The notes beneath the pieces were generated by a model. It ran no database searches and had not been told where the DNA came from. It saw only the letters and a list, made by a program, of their open reading frames with translations. DNA of 64,000 nt from Ascarosepion bandense (Eukaryota; Mollusca; Cephalopoda; Sepiida; Sepiidae), in NCBI GenBank assembly GCA_037127315.1, contig JBBBDQ010001186.1:4131396-4195395 (forward strand), given 5' to 3'. The translations under genes were made by a program, and so were the position numbers. Each line of letters begins with the position of its first letter. Position 1 is the stretch's first letter. Shown here one piece after another: positions 44,534 through 53,944 of the stretch.

Positions 44534-44715
44534 TAACTTTAAAAAGAATTAATGCGAATGATTATAAACAAGTCTTACAGGGTGAGATAAGAAAAAGATA
44601 TCAGTAAATCTGTATCAACTGCGCGAAAAGTATTAATATAGAGTGTATTGCAATGATTGCTATTGAAGAACGAATGGACCAAATGACAAGAAAATAATCA
44701 TTCATGGCTGTCAAA
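44534..44715. other. Right flank of the satellite, no recognisable feature
   Basis: Homology to the monomer fades after ttcgttaaccttcgataatt. About 180 bp of AT-rich sequence follows before the next SINE. Confidence 0.6.
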
Positions 44716-44998
44716 GATTCAGTCTGTTAGTTAATTGCATTACGCGATACCTACTTGGTCTCTTATGTCCCTTTCAAGACATGACTGACTAGGCAGAAAA
44801 TTTTTCTGCAGTAAGTTGTCTTTTCTTTCTACCAACCAAAACTATAGAACCCAATCTATTCTGTTATTTAACCCATTGCTGGTGAGAGAAGAAATTGATT
44901 CATACCTTTCCCAAGGATATTGTGAATGCAACAAATTCAACTGAAATTCGAACTCGGCTCTCCAATATCTCTTTAGGAGCAGATTTGCATTGCACCAC
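44716..44998 (-). mobile_element. SINE (family S), diverged
   Basis: Minus orientation; 3' end gttagttaattgcattacg. B-box region aattcgaactcggctc is at about 44945-44962. The head ends gcattgcaccacaaag at 44998 and joins directly to an RT fragment. Confidence 0.82.
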
Positions 44999-44999
44999 A

Positions 45000-45235
45000 A
45001 AGAGAATTTCCCTGAAAACTCCAAATTTCGGTTACTAAACCCTACAAAGAATAATACAGGAATAATCTTTAAAAGAATTTTCGAAAGAGTAACTGGATTT
45101 TTATGCAAAGGACTTGCAGTCATACTTTCCAACGACACGAAAGAAGCCATGAAATGGTTTAAAAGCTTATGCACCTTCATTTAGTTCGATATGATTGAAA
45201 TTTATTCATCCATTATGGATAGATTAGTGCAAAGT
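45000..45235 (+). pseudogene. Reverse-transcriptase fragment around motif A
   Basis: The plus frame reads KENFPENSKFRLLNPTKNNT, GIIFKRIFERVTG, TKEAMKWFKSLCTFI, stop, FDMIEIYSSIMDRLV. The block 'PENPK-RL-NP-K...I' followed by WF...FI-FD-----Y-SI is the region before and including the catalytic Asp (FD) of a retroelement RT. One stop sits directly before FD. It does not belong to either LINE family seen elsewhere here. Lineage not determined. Confidence 0.55.
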
Positions 45236-45356
45236 TGTGGTAATTAACAAAGATTGGGTGGTAGGAAAACAAACTGCCACTCGAATCTGTTCCTGCTGAA
45301 GGTTAGCTGGGAAAACGGAAAAAAACACTTCGCTCAGGACTTCGTCGCTCTCACTT

Positions 45357-45359
<3 letters not shown>

Positions 45360-45421
<62 letters not shown>
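45360..45421. repeat. (CT)n microsatellite
   Basis: About 30 CT units with one T interruption; open frames through it are artefacts. Confidence 0.98.
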
Positions 45422-45422
<1 letters not shown>

Positions 45423-45582
45423 GGAACATGGCTATAGCTTTCACGAGTCTCAAAGACCAAACTGATATTCACTACTTTCCCACTAGGTCAGATTCCCGAG
45501 GCAAAGACGGCACAAGGCCAATTAAAGTGGGAATCCAAGCCCTCATCTTTATCTGCTTATTTTTACAGCGGCTTTGTATTTT

Positions 45583-46005
45583 TTTTTTAATCATTTTACC
45601 CCGAGCAAGGCGGAAGTGCCACTGATGTGTAAAAAGATTAATTAGGAAAGAGTGAGGAGTACAAACTAGTTAGAAAGGAACAATAAAGCTGAGAAAGCAG
45701 GTGCGATGACAGATACATAGGTGGAGAGAAAGGGAAGGTTATACAGGGGTGGGGAGAGAGCTAGAGTCCAGTGGTTAGTAGATGAATATTGACTTTGCAT
45801 TTAAATTTCTGGAGGTTGTAGCCGTCAGGAAAGCAAGAATACGGGAGCGAGTTCCACAGGCGGGAAGTGCGAGAGAAGAAGCTGCAGGAGTAGAATTGTC
45901 GTCTGCATTTGGCTAACCTGACTGTGAATGGGTGGGACCCAGTTGCCAGTCTGGTTGCACGAGTAAACACCTGTCGAGGAGGCATCAGTGACTTAAGTTC
46001 GCCTG
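45583..46005 (-). mobile_element. CR1/Jockey-like LINE, 5'-truncated
   Basis: Tail at the left (poly-T, atcattttaccccgagcaagg). The coding end on the minus strand (about 46000-45770) reads ELKSLMPPRQVFTRATRLAT, GSHPFTVRLAKCRRQFYSCS, SRLWNSLPYSCFPDGYNLQ, KFKCKVNIHLLTTGL, stop. Very close to 52828-53400, so both belong to one subfamily. Confidence 0.88.
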
Positions 46006-46219
46006 AAAGCCATGAAAGAAATATTATATAGTTTTGCAAGCAATTGCTATTTAAGGGACATTAATTATTTGCTATGGAGTTTAAAATTGGTTGTTTGTTG
46101 GCTATTTTTCTGTGTGCTTTTTTTATTTGTGTCATATTCTTGGTGCAACAGTAGTTGACATTAACTATGTTTCTCATGAATATCGTGTGGTAAATTATTT
46201 TTCTTACTTTATTTTTTAC

Positions 46220-46224
46220 CCCCC

Positions 46225-46268
<44 letters not shown>

Positions 46269-46270
46269 TC
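46220..46270. repeat. (CT)n(AT)n compound microsatellite
   Basis: CT run then TA run; a second TA run is at 46492-46520. Confidence 0.95.
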
Positions 46271-46487
46271 CCTTCTGTCACGCTCATAGAGAGTTATACA
46301 TCAGCGAGGCATCATCGGCTCAGTTCATTTTATTTACCACCAGTTATTAAACTGTACGCTTGCCGCGTGTTTGCTCTTTAACAGTGCCTTATTATTTTGT
46401 TTAATTTTTTTGCAATAATTATGGTGTCGTGTAGTGAAAATATATGTATATATATATATATGTCTTATCTATTATAATAAAGACCGT

Positions 46488-46523
<36 letters not shown>

Positions 46524-46529
46524 CAAATG

Positions 46530-46821
46530 AGTAAGGAACCATGAAAAGAATTGCAACGTTCAAAACATTAATTTTAAAATAAACCAAAGGATATTTATTA
46601 TTAATTTTAATATTTATTATTAATTATCACTTTAGAACTGTGCTGCAAATTGCAAACTATCACAAAATTGTACATTTTGTTTTGACATTGAAAGAACAAT
46701 GTCTCATCAAGTAGTTTTTATTACCATCATTACTAATTATCTGATGAGACATTGTTCTTCCAATGTCGAAACAAAATGTACAATTTTGTGATAGTTTGTA
46801 GTTTGTAGATGTTCTAAAGTA

Positions 46822-46825
<4 letters not shown>
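46530..46825. mobile_element. Foldback with a well-formed but G17 hammerhead fold
   Basis: Arms 46640-46727 and 46739-46823 pair. Plus strand: stem I aattat (46735-46740) with atagtt (46791-46796); CTGATGA 46741-46747; stem II gacattg/caatgtc (46748-46767, seven pairs); GAAA 46768-46771; stem III seven pairs (46771-46777 with 46783-46789). Position 17 is G (46790), not normally compatible with cleavage. The opposite arm has a decayed core. A degenerate relative is at 2333-2765. Confidence 0.8.

Positions 46826-46862
<37 letters not shown>
46824..46862. repeat. (TA)n microsatellite
   Basis: TA run separating the two foldbacks. Confidence 0.96.
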
Positions 46863-46863
<1 letters not shown>

Positions 46864-46892
46864 TAAGGCAGACACGTTATTTCATGATAAAT

Positions 46893-46935
46893 CGGAAGTA
46901 TAGGCCTATTTCAGGTGAACCATCATCAGCTTCCG
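46893..46935 (-). ncRNA. Hammerhead ribozyme fold (minus strand)
   Basis: Exact mirror of the plus-strand fold in the left arm: stem I at 46930-46935 and 46893-46898, the CTGATGA and GAAA cores, and the taggccta stem III region at 46901-46908. Identical in all core and stem positions to the other arm. Confidence 0.75.
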
Positions 46936-47008
46936 TCTTTATTGTACAAAAGATTTTACACGAATGAAATGTAAAAATGTTCGTGTAAAATCTTTTGTAC
47001 AATAAAGA

Positions 47009-47051
47009 CGGAAGCTGATGATGGTTCACCTGAAATAGGCCTATACTTCCG
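47009..47051 (+). ncRNA. Hammerhead ribozyme fold (plus strand)
   Basis: Stem I cggaag (47009-47014) with cttccg (47046-47051), six perfect pairs. Core CTGATGA (47015-47021). Stem II region tggttcacct (47022-47031), weak: GG/CC with a UUCA loop and a U-U at its base. GAAA (47032-47035). Stem III a-ta/ta-t with a GGCC loop (47035-47044). U16.1 at 47044 and A17 at 47045, so the predicted cut is after 47045. All invariant core bases that I can check are present; the weak stem II leaves activity uncertain. Confidence 0.75.
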
Positions 47052-47200
47052 ATTTACCATGAAATAACGTGTCTGCCTTATTTTTTTTTATATTTGCTCT
47101 ATATGTATATATATATATATTTAGAGCTCTCTTATTGAGTCATCCTACCACTGCATGTACAGGATACTCCTTTGGATTCTCCTATATATACACTGCATGT

Positions 47201-47238
<38 letters not shown>

Positions 47239-47240
47239 TC

Positions 47241-47640
47241 CTTTTATCTCACCTTTTTCTTTTTATGTCTTAATGTAAGATACTCAATAGAAGGTCCATC
47301 AATATGCGTGTTGCCGTCATTTTAGACGGCACGGACCCACTCGTGAAAGAAAACAACATGGGAAACTACGTACACAAAGACATTATTTTTTATTTTTTAT
47401 TTTTGTTAAAGCAAACGTAGAAAAAATATTGTCACAAGATATTCATGAGGAATAGCAGAAATCAATTATAGATGCATATATGGTTTTGAAACATTATTAA
47501 CTTAAAGGTGGCGCAAGGCCTGATGTATGGAGAACCCAGACCTCACTGTTCGATTGTAATTTTTTAAGTGAGACAAGATTGCTAAGCATTAAACCACCTC
47601 TGCCTAATTTAAGCTCGACATGGACAAGCCCATGTTATAT
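47241..47640. other. No recognisable feature
   Basis: A short palindromic word (gccgtc...gacggc near 47312-47330) and T-rich runs. I see no ORF or element end. Confidence 0.45.
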
Positions 47641-47969
47641 ATATATTTTAAAAATTAACATTGTTTAACAATCTAATCACAATTTAAACTTACTTCTTGC
47701 CAGACTTTGAATTATTGCATTTTCATCCACCCGATGAATATTCATGAGCGTTCATAAATTTAGCAGCCATGATAAAATTAATGATACCCTTGCTCTTGTG
47801 TATAAACATGTGCAACAAAATAAATTCTATATTTGCCTTGATAATGTCTCTCAGAGGACGAAACGCGTTGGCTAAGGATAGTTTTTATTCTTATCTTTTT
47901 TTAATCGTTTTATTTCCTTTCAGATACTTTCTATCTATAAATAAATTCCTCATTGCAGATATGGAAAAC

Positions 47970-47975
<6 letters not shown>

Positions 47976-48038
<63 letters not shown>

Positions 48039-48039
48039 A
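47976..48039. repeat. (AC)n(AT)n compound microsatellite
   Basis: AC run then AT run immediately left of the tRNA-headed palindrome. Confidence 0.98.
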
Positions 48040-48428
48040 TGAATTATTTTGAACATTATTTTTACCGATACTCGTATTTAAGTAGATATTCTGTTTTTAA
48101 TTAAACAGTATTTTATATTTATATCTACCGGCCTGATTATTTCACGTCTGATCAAGAGGCTATTCATGGTCGAGTGGTTAAGACAGTACCAGATCAAATG
48201 GTAGCTTCCCCTATGTAAAGGTTCGAATCCTGCTGGATAGCACACATTTTCGTCAAAAATATTTATCGTGAAATAATCAGGCCGGTAGATATAAATATAA
48301 AATACTGTTTAATTATAAACAGAATATCTACTTAAATACGAGTGTCGGTAAAAATGATGCTCAAAATAATTCATTATAAATTGTCGGTTGCTTATAATCA
48401 AGTTTCGTTAAATTTCGTTAATTTCCGT

Positions 48429-48430
<2 letters not shown>
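48037..48430 (+). mobile_element. tRNA-headed SINE-like element with satellite-monomer tail, in a palindrome
   Basis: The loop contains a class-II tRNA-like head. After it come cacattttcgtcaaaaat, gtgaaataatcaggccgg, and the tail acagaatatctacttaaata...cgttaatttccgtaac (48313-48430), which is one satellite monomer with few changes. The left side (48037-48147) is an inverted copy of 48269-48385, so the element sits head-on to a truncated inverted copy of its own body. (TA)n follows at 48433-48475. Confidence 0.82.
48159..48241 (+). other. tRNA-like head (class-II type, 83 nt), not a functional tRNA
   Basis: Acceptor strands gctattc (48159-48165) and ggatagc (48235-48241) pair over seven positions including one T-G. 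A-box tggtcgagtgg is at 48167-48177, B-box ggttcgaatcc at 48220-48230. An anticodon-like stem tacca/tggta encloses gatcaaa (TCA in anticodon position), but position 33 is A instead of T and the T stem is mispaired. Best read as the Leu/Ser-like promoter head of a SINE. Confidence 0.7.
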
Positions 48431-48476
<46 letters not shown>

Positions 48477-48504
48477 TGAACATTGAAATCAGTCTAGCAT
48501 GCTG

Positions 48505-48728
48505 GACTTCTTCGCATCTCCTATCTCACTAACACGCATCTTTTCTCTCAAGCTCTTTTTCTCCATCCACTCCACCTCCATTAGACCGGTATTCTCATCC
48601 GTCTATTACCCTCCTCCCTGACATCCCCTATAACTGACCCCTCTTTCTCATCAATGTCCCCTATGTAACCCCCTGCGCAGGAGTGGCAGTAAAACTGCCT
48701 TGCTTAGGGTGAAATGATTAGAAAAACC
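48505..48728 (+). mobile_element. LINE 3' UTR and tail only
   Basis: ctatctcactaacacgcatc to the tail gccttgcttagggtgaaatg. The hairpin ggcagt-aaa-actgcc (48685-48699) just before the tail is especially clear here. Confidence 0.82.
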
Positions 48729-49196
48729 TACAGGCAACAGTCTGTTTTATTCTAAACGAAAACGTCAGTCAATTTGCATTATGTTTTTGATCGACTGTTT
48801 TTATATACAGGGGTTATAATGCCCTATCTATAGGAATGGACTCTTCCTCCGTCAATTCATACAAATCTGCGTGACTTCCAGGGACGCAGCTGTGAGGCAG
48901 TCAAGAGACAGTCTAGGACCAGTCGTGACGCAGCATAAGTATAACGTTCGGACTTACACTTCTATCTGCTGATTACTAAAACTTTTACTTGTATATATGT
49001 ACTGTTATTTTAATACACTGTTTGAACCTACCTTCTTGTTTTCCATGTCTTTCTTCCTGGTTCAAACTTGCCACAATCATTTGTCGACGAAGATTGCGTC
49101 ACAAACACAGGTCAATAAGGCATTGTGGGCAGTCTATTGCATTGTTCTAACGGTTATTTTCAGAGTGGTAACTGTTATATTATATTATATCGTATT

Positions 49197-49200
<4 letters not shown>
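48729..49200. other. No recognisable feature
   Basis: Moderate complexity without repeat relation to the rest of the window. A 103-codon open frame starting at 48997 runs into a TA microsatellite and is not supported. Confidence 0.45.

Positions 49201-49204
<4 letters not shown>

Positions 49205-49251
<47 letters not shown>
49205..49251. repeat. (TA)n microsatellite
   Basis: TA run at the tail of the next LINE. Confidence 0.97.
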
Positions 49252-49253
<2 letters not shown>

Positions 49254-49665
49254 CATTTCACCCCAAAGCAAAGGTAGTACTGTCACGGGTGTGCAGGGGT
49301 TTATATAAGAGGAGACTGATGAGAAAGAGTAACAAATGAGAAGTGGTGTTGGAGAATTAGTAAGTTAAGAATTCTGGTGTGAAGAGAGCTGCGTGAGAGT
49401 TGAGTGGAAAGGGAAAAGAACAAGATACAAGGGTTGTCAGGGAAAGGATGTGAGTCAAGTAGATAAGAGATAGCAGTTAAATTGCATTTAAATTTTTGGG
49501 AATTGTAGCTGTTAGGAAAGCAAGTATACAGAAGAGAGTTCCACAGGCGAGAAAAAAGTTGATGGAGCCGAAGTTATGTTTGCATTTCATTGGTTTCACT
49601 GTATAAGGGTGGGACCTAGTTGTTAGTCTAGTAGCTCGAGTAAATTCATGAAGAAGGGGCAATAT
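49252..49665 (-). mobile_element. CR1/Jockey-like LINE, diverged and frameshifted
   Basis: Tail atcatttcaccccaaagcaa at the left. Minus coding end MPLLHEFTRATRLTTRSHPY, TVKPMKCKHNFGSINFF, then frameshift before CGTLFC, and FKCNL-like end. Confidence 0.8.
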
Positions 49666-49744
49666 TTATTTATTATACATGATAAAAAATATAATTTTCA
49701 GGAATGCTATAGGTAAAATGTAGGTTTTAGGTATGCTATGGGAC

Positions 49745-50145
49745 AATATCATCGAAGATGAAGAAAAAACTTCAAACAACTGAAATGTGGTTTTAGAGAA
49801 GAATTCTGCGAATATTGTGGATCGAGCCTGTGAGCAATGATGACGTTTTGGAAAGAATGGAAACGAAAAGGAAATTAATTGTGGGCATCAGGAAGAGACA
49901 GCTAACGTTTCTGGGACATGTAATGAGGAAGGTGGGCTTGGAGAACCTGATACTAACAGTCCAGATAGAGAGAAGGAGAGACAGATGAAAACAACGAGTA
50001 ACGTACTTGACTGGCCTGACCAGGTGGATGATGGAATGAGGGTTGCGTGTAGTAAGAGGAGAAAGCGTGCTAAGAGCCACCAGGGATAGGGAGACGTAGA
50101 AAGCCATGATCGCATCCGCCCTGAAAGGACAGGGCACATAAAAGA
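49745..50145 (+). pseudogene. RTE-like LINE C-terminus
   Basis: The plus frame reads MKKKLQTTEMWF, stop, RRILRILWIEPVSNDDVLER, METKRKLIVGIRKRQL, TFLGHVMRKVGLENLILTV, then a stop and VTYLTGLTRWMME, RATRDRET, KAMIASALKGQGT, stop. Several stops; 5'-truncated close to where 1796-2172 and the second half at 52005 also start. Confidence 0.8.
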
Positions 50146-50418
50146 AGACGACGGATAAAAGTGTTCAACATCAGAGATAGAGCGTATGTAAATATAAAAT
50201 TGAGGGCAACGCCCAGACACAAATGTGACAAGTTTGGCGTGTGTGTGTGTGTATATCAGTATAAGCATAGCGAACTGTACGCATATGTACATACACTTAA
50301 TGCAATCAAATATTTTAGACGTACATGTATATATAAATAAGTAATTTAATGTTATCAAGTCGGTATAATAGATAAAAAAAGATAATCTTGTTCACTGTTA
50401 CTAGTGCATTCAATCACC

Positions 50419-50505
50419 AGCTGATACCCGATAAAAACTAGCTGATACCCGATAAAAACTCGCTGATACCCGATAAAAACTCGCTGATACCCGATGAAAA
50501 CTCAA
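50419..50505. repeat. 21-bp tandem repeat, about four copies
   Basis: Unit gctgatacccgataaaaactc; the last copy has gatgaaaac. Confidence 0.95.
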
Positions 50506-50657
50506 ACATAAAATAAATCAATAAAAGCTGGCATATTGTAAAATACACCAACTTAATTTTTTTTAACTGTTTCCTGTATAACTAAATCTAATAACAGATT
50601 TTACCTGGAGAAAAATGGTTTGTTAATTTTAGCGCCCCGTAAACGAACCTTTCCTAC

Positions 50658-50958
50658 TTCAGTCAGTTAAGTGCTATGCGTGATACACTTCTCGAAAGAT
50701 GATCATTTCTCGAGACACGACTGACTTCGCAGAAGATTTTCCCACAGTGAGTTGCCATTACTTTCTGCGGTAGACTGATTGCCAAACAGGTTAAAGAACC
50801 CAATCTGTCCTGCTGTTTAACCCATAGCTGGGGATAGAAGAAGTGGATTCATTCTTTTCCCAACGGTATTTGTGCATAAGTGAATGCAGTGAATTCAACT
50901 GAAGTTCGAACCGTGCTCTTTAATGTATCGTTCCGAGCCGATATTCATTGCACCACAT
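50658..50958 (-). mobile_element. SINE (family S)
   Basis: 3' end gtcagttaagtgctatgcg at the left; head gccgatattcattgcaccac at the right. Confidence 0.85.
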
Positions 50959-50994
50959 AAAACAATTTTTTTATTTACACGACTTGCATGCGAT

Positions 50995-52395
50995 TATTGC
51001 ATTCATCTTTGTTCGGAGACTAAGGACCTTACAAATGCAGAAGGACCTTTATCTGTGCATTATAGACTCCAAAAAGACGTTTGACAAAGTACGCCACAAA
51101 TACTTGATAGAGATGCTCGACAACCTTGACGTTTTTTAGAAAAACGTTAGGATAATCAAGAATCTATGTTGGCAGCCAACCGTTTATATACAGATAGGAA
51201 GTGAACACAGCATTTATTCAAAAATAGAAAGGGGCGTAAGACAAGGATGTGTTTTCTCAATGGATGCATTCAACCTGTACAGCGACGCAATTATGATAGG
51301 AATAAAAGCCTTGCCAGGATTCGTCATTGGCGGCCACAATCTCAACAATCTAAGAGACGGGGACAACACGGTGCTGACAGCAGATACGGAAAGGAAAATG
51401 CAGGACCTTCTACAGAAGATAGCAAAAGAAAGCGATAAGAAGGACTGAGCATAAATTTAAAGAAAACTGAATGGATGGTCATCAGCAAAAAGTAGAGCTC
51501 AATATGCCAACCATAAGTCGGATAAACTAAAATAAAACAAATGTGGTGTAGTGGATATCGACTCGAAACGACAAATTGGGGAACCGAGTTTGAATTCCAG
51601 TTGAATTCATGGTATTCACTTACGCACAAATACCCTTGGGAAAGGTATTAATCCGTCACTTCCCTCCAGTCATGGGTTAAATAACAGGACAAATTCGGTT
51701 CTATAACCTTGGCTGGCAAGCAATCTACCGCAGAAAGCAATGTCAACCTACTGCAGGATAATCTTCTGACCAGTCACTTTCGAGACATGATCGCCCAAAG
51801 CGTGTATCACGTATGACACTTAACTGACTAACTGACTGAAAGAAATTTAAATACGTGAGAAGTGTTCTGACAGAGGATGGAAAGTGAGACATGGAGCTCC
51901 AAAGATGCATTAGCACGAGCAAAGATGCTTTTCAGAAGCTAACTAGAGTACCGAGATACAAGAAAATCTCTTTGGAAACAATGTGTCGAAATGAATGGTG
52001 GATATCATCAAAGATGAAGGAGAAGGTTGAAGCTGCAGAAATGTGGTTTTAAAGAAGGATGCTTAGGGTGCCATGGATTGAGCAAATGAGCAACTATGAG
52101 GTGTTGGAGAGGATGTAAGCGAGAAGAAAACTCAAATCTAAAATCAGGAAAAGACAGATGCAGTTTCTTGGACACGTATAGAAGAAGGCGGCCTGGAGAA
52201 TTTAATGCTCACAGGACGAATATAAAGAAAGAGAGACAGGGAAAATCGGCGCGTGACCTTCTTTATGGGTCTGAGCAAATGGATTGCGGAGCGGGGTTTG
52301 GGAAAGATACCAAGAGAAAATGTATTGAGAGCGGTAAGAAACAGAGCGAAGTGGAAGTCTATGATCGCCTACGTCCTGAAGGGACACGTCACATG
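50995..52395 (+). pseudogene. RTE-like LINE reverse transcriptase, interrupted by a SINE
   Basis: First part (50995-51539): RTLQMQKDLYLCIIDSKKTF, DKVRHKYLIEMLDNLDVF (motif A region, Asp in IID), then IERGVRQGCVFS (motif B region), ALPGFVIGGHNLNNLRDGD, NTVLTADTERKMQDL. Motif C, normally YADD before TVL, is changed to DGDN, so catalysis is lost. Stops follow. Second part (51837-52395): FKYVRSVLTEDGK-like, MCRNE-like, MWF, RRMLRVPWIEQMSN, and the C-terminal block with its AAG-rich tail. The SINE at 51540-51836 divides them. Confidence 0.85.
51540..51836 (+). mobile_element. SINE (family S) inside an RTE-like ORF
   Basis: Plus orientation: tgtggtgtagtggatatcga, B-box region gagtttgaattcc, and 3' end cacttaactgactaactgac. 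It splits the RT fragment between the post-motif-C region and the C-terminal domain. Confidence 0.9.
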
Positions 52396-52399
52396 AGGA

Positions 52400-52672
52400 A
52401 GAAGAAGAATACCTCATGAACACGAAAAGAAAACTGGTGCATAACATCAGGAAAAAACAGTTGAAGTTTCTTGGACAAGTAGTGAGAAAAGAGGGCTTGG
52501 AGAATCTGATGCTCACGGGGAGAAGAGACAAGAGAAAGCAACGCGTGACATACTTGAGCAGATGGCTGGCGGGGTGGGGGTTGAGTGGGATAACAGGAGA
52601 TGGGATGTTCAGAGATACATTGGATAGGAAGATAGAAGGCCATGATCGCCTACGTCCTGAAACGAAATGAAA
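52400..52672 (+). pseudogene. Second RTE-like C-terminal fragment in direct tandem
   Basis: MNTKRKLVHNIRKKQLKFLG, QVVRKEGLENLMLTG, QRVTYLSRWLAGWGLSGI, AHDRLRPE-like end. It begins within a few bases of the AAG-rich tail of the preceding copy. Confidence 0.8.
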
Positions 52673-52827
52673 TAGAGTGATACTTTCCCATCCTAAAAAT
52701 AAAAAAAAAATTTTGTTTGCCTTCCATTAACATGGCTGAGGCTAACCTCCAAAGATTAGAATTAGATTAACCTCTAGCGGGATCAACTGATATTTATAAG
52801 GTGGATATTTTCATAAAAATAAAACAG

Positions 52828-53400
52828 ACAGGCTCCAAAGGAGAGTCTGTAATGTGATAGGTACTGATCTGGCGGCTCGACTGCAGCCACTTCCCCATCG
52901 TCGAAATGTGGCCTCCCTTTGTCTGTTCTATAAATACTTTCATGGCTTCTGCTCGGATGAGCTTAAGTCACTGATGCCTCCTCAACAGGTGTTTACCCGT
53001 GCAACCAGACTGGCATCTGGGTCCCACCCATTCACAGTCAGGTTAGCCAAATGCAGACGACAATTCTACTCCTGCAGCTTCTTCTCTCGCACTTCCCGCC
53101 TGTGGAACTCGCTCCCGTATTCTTGCTTTCCTGACGGCTACGACCTCCAGAAATTTAAATGCAATGTCAATACTCATCTACTAACCATTGGACTCTAGCT
53201 CTCTCCCCACCCCTGTATAATCTTCCCTTTCTCTCCACCTATGTATCTGTCATCGCATCTGCTTTCTCAGCTTTCTATTGTTCCTTTCTAACTAGTTTGT
53301 ACTCCTCACTCTTTTCTAATTAATCTTTTTACATTTATGTAGCCCCCTGCACATCAGTGGCGTTTCCGCCTTGCTCTGGATGAAATGATTAAAAAAAAAA
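52828..53400 (+). mobile_element. CR1/Jockey-like LINE, young 5'-truncated copy
   Basis: Open coding end 52829-53198: RLQRRVCNVIGTDLAARLQP, RRNVASLCLFYKYFHGFC, SDELKSLMPPQQVFTRATRL, GSHPFTVRLAKCRRQFYSCS, SRLWNSLPYSCFPDGYDLQ, KFKCNVNTHLLTIGL, stop. The 3' UTR ends gccttgctctggatgaaatg and poly-A. Sister of 45583-46005. Confidence 0.9.
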
Positions 53401-53820
53401 AAGTTGGTTTACAAGTTAGATTAGTAAAAACGATGCAGTTCTTGTATAATTCTGATGCTACCCTCCAGGAGGGGGACTAGTTGCTCCTTCTTAGGCTAAC
53501 GTTTTCCAATGACATAAAGTGGAAATATTATATTGAATTAGTCTTCTACCTCAAAAGTTGTTTTACTGTGTAATGCTAGCCAATTTATCTCACAAGAACT
53601 AATCTTACATATTTATAAGTCTACCATTCGTCATAGTTTTGAATATTGCTACTACCTCTGGTCTGGTGCTTCTGCGATATATTCAGAGATTCTTGATAAA
53701 ATCCAAAGAAGAATCTGAAATGTTATCGATCCTGACATATCTCATCGACTTCAGTCTCTTTCCCAATGCCATAATGCCGGTTCCCTGTGCCTTATCTATA
53801 AATATTTCATGTTACGATGA

Positions 53821-53912
53821 AATTCCTCTATGGTATCTAGACTTTATGAATTTAAGCGCAGTATCAGGCTTGGCTAAAATTCATAGTCTAGATACCATAG
53901 AGGAAGTTCATC
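53821..53912. repeat. Hairpin of about 30-bp arms with a duplicated edge
   Basis: ttcctctatggtatctagac near 53824 is matched in inverse near 53889-53908. The stretch tagactttatgaatttaag occurs before and after the hairpin (about 53840 and 53918). This looks like a template-switch product. Confidence 0.85.
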
Positions 53913-53944
53913 TAGACTTTATGAATTTAAGTGCAGTTCCGGCA

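Larger units (their letters stand above)
46864..47080. mobile_element. Near-perfect 101-bp-arm palindrome with two hammerhead ribozyme folds
   Basis: Arms 46864-46964 and 46980-47080 differ at one position; the loop is 15 nt. Each arm encodes a hammerhead layout, one per strand (details in the ribozyme entries). The right flank 47081-47200 (agagctct, gtacaggatactcctttgg) also occurs, inverted, at 23520-23600. Penelope-like terminal repeats and metazoan retrozymes are the known carriers of such ribozymes. No coding part is present. Confidence 0.9.

Noticed and set aside
47769..48104. 111-codon frame ending in THTHTH and YIYIY
   Set aside because: Runs through a microsatellite and into the inverted SINE-like arm.
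48159..48241. Functional tRNA with a TCA anticodon (selenocysteine or suppressor)
   Set aside because: Position 33 is not T, the T stem is mispaired, and the same head occurs in another SINE-like copy with deletions; a SINE head is the better reading.
48997..49308. 103-codon frame as a possible host exon
   Set aside because: Ends in a TA microsatellite and a LINE tail; no splice or domain evidence.
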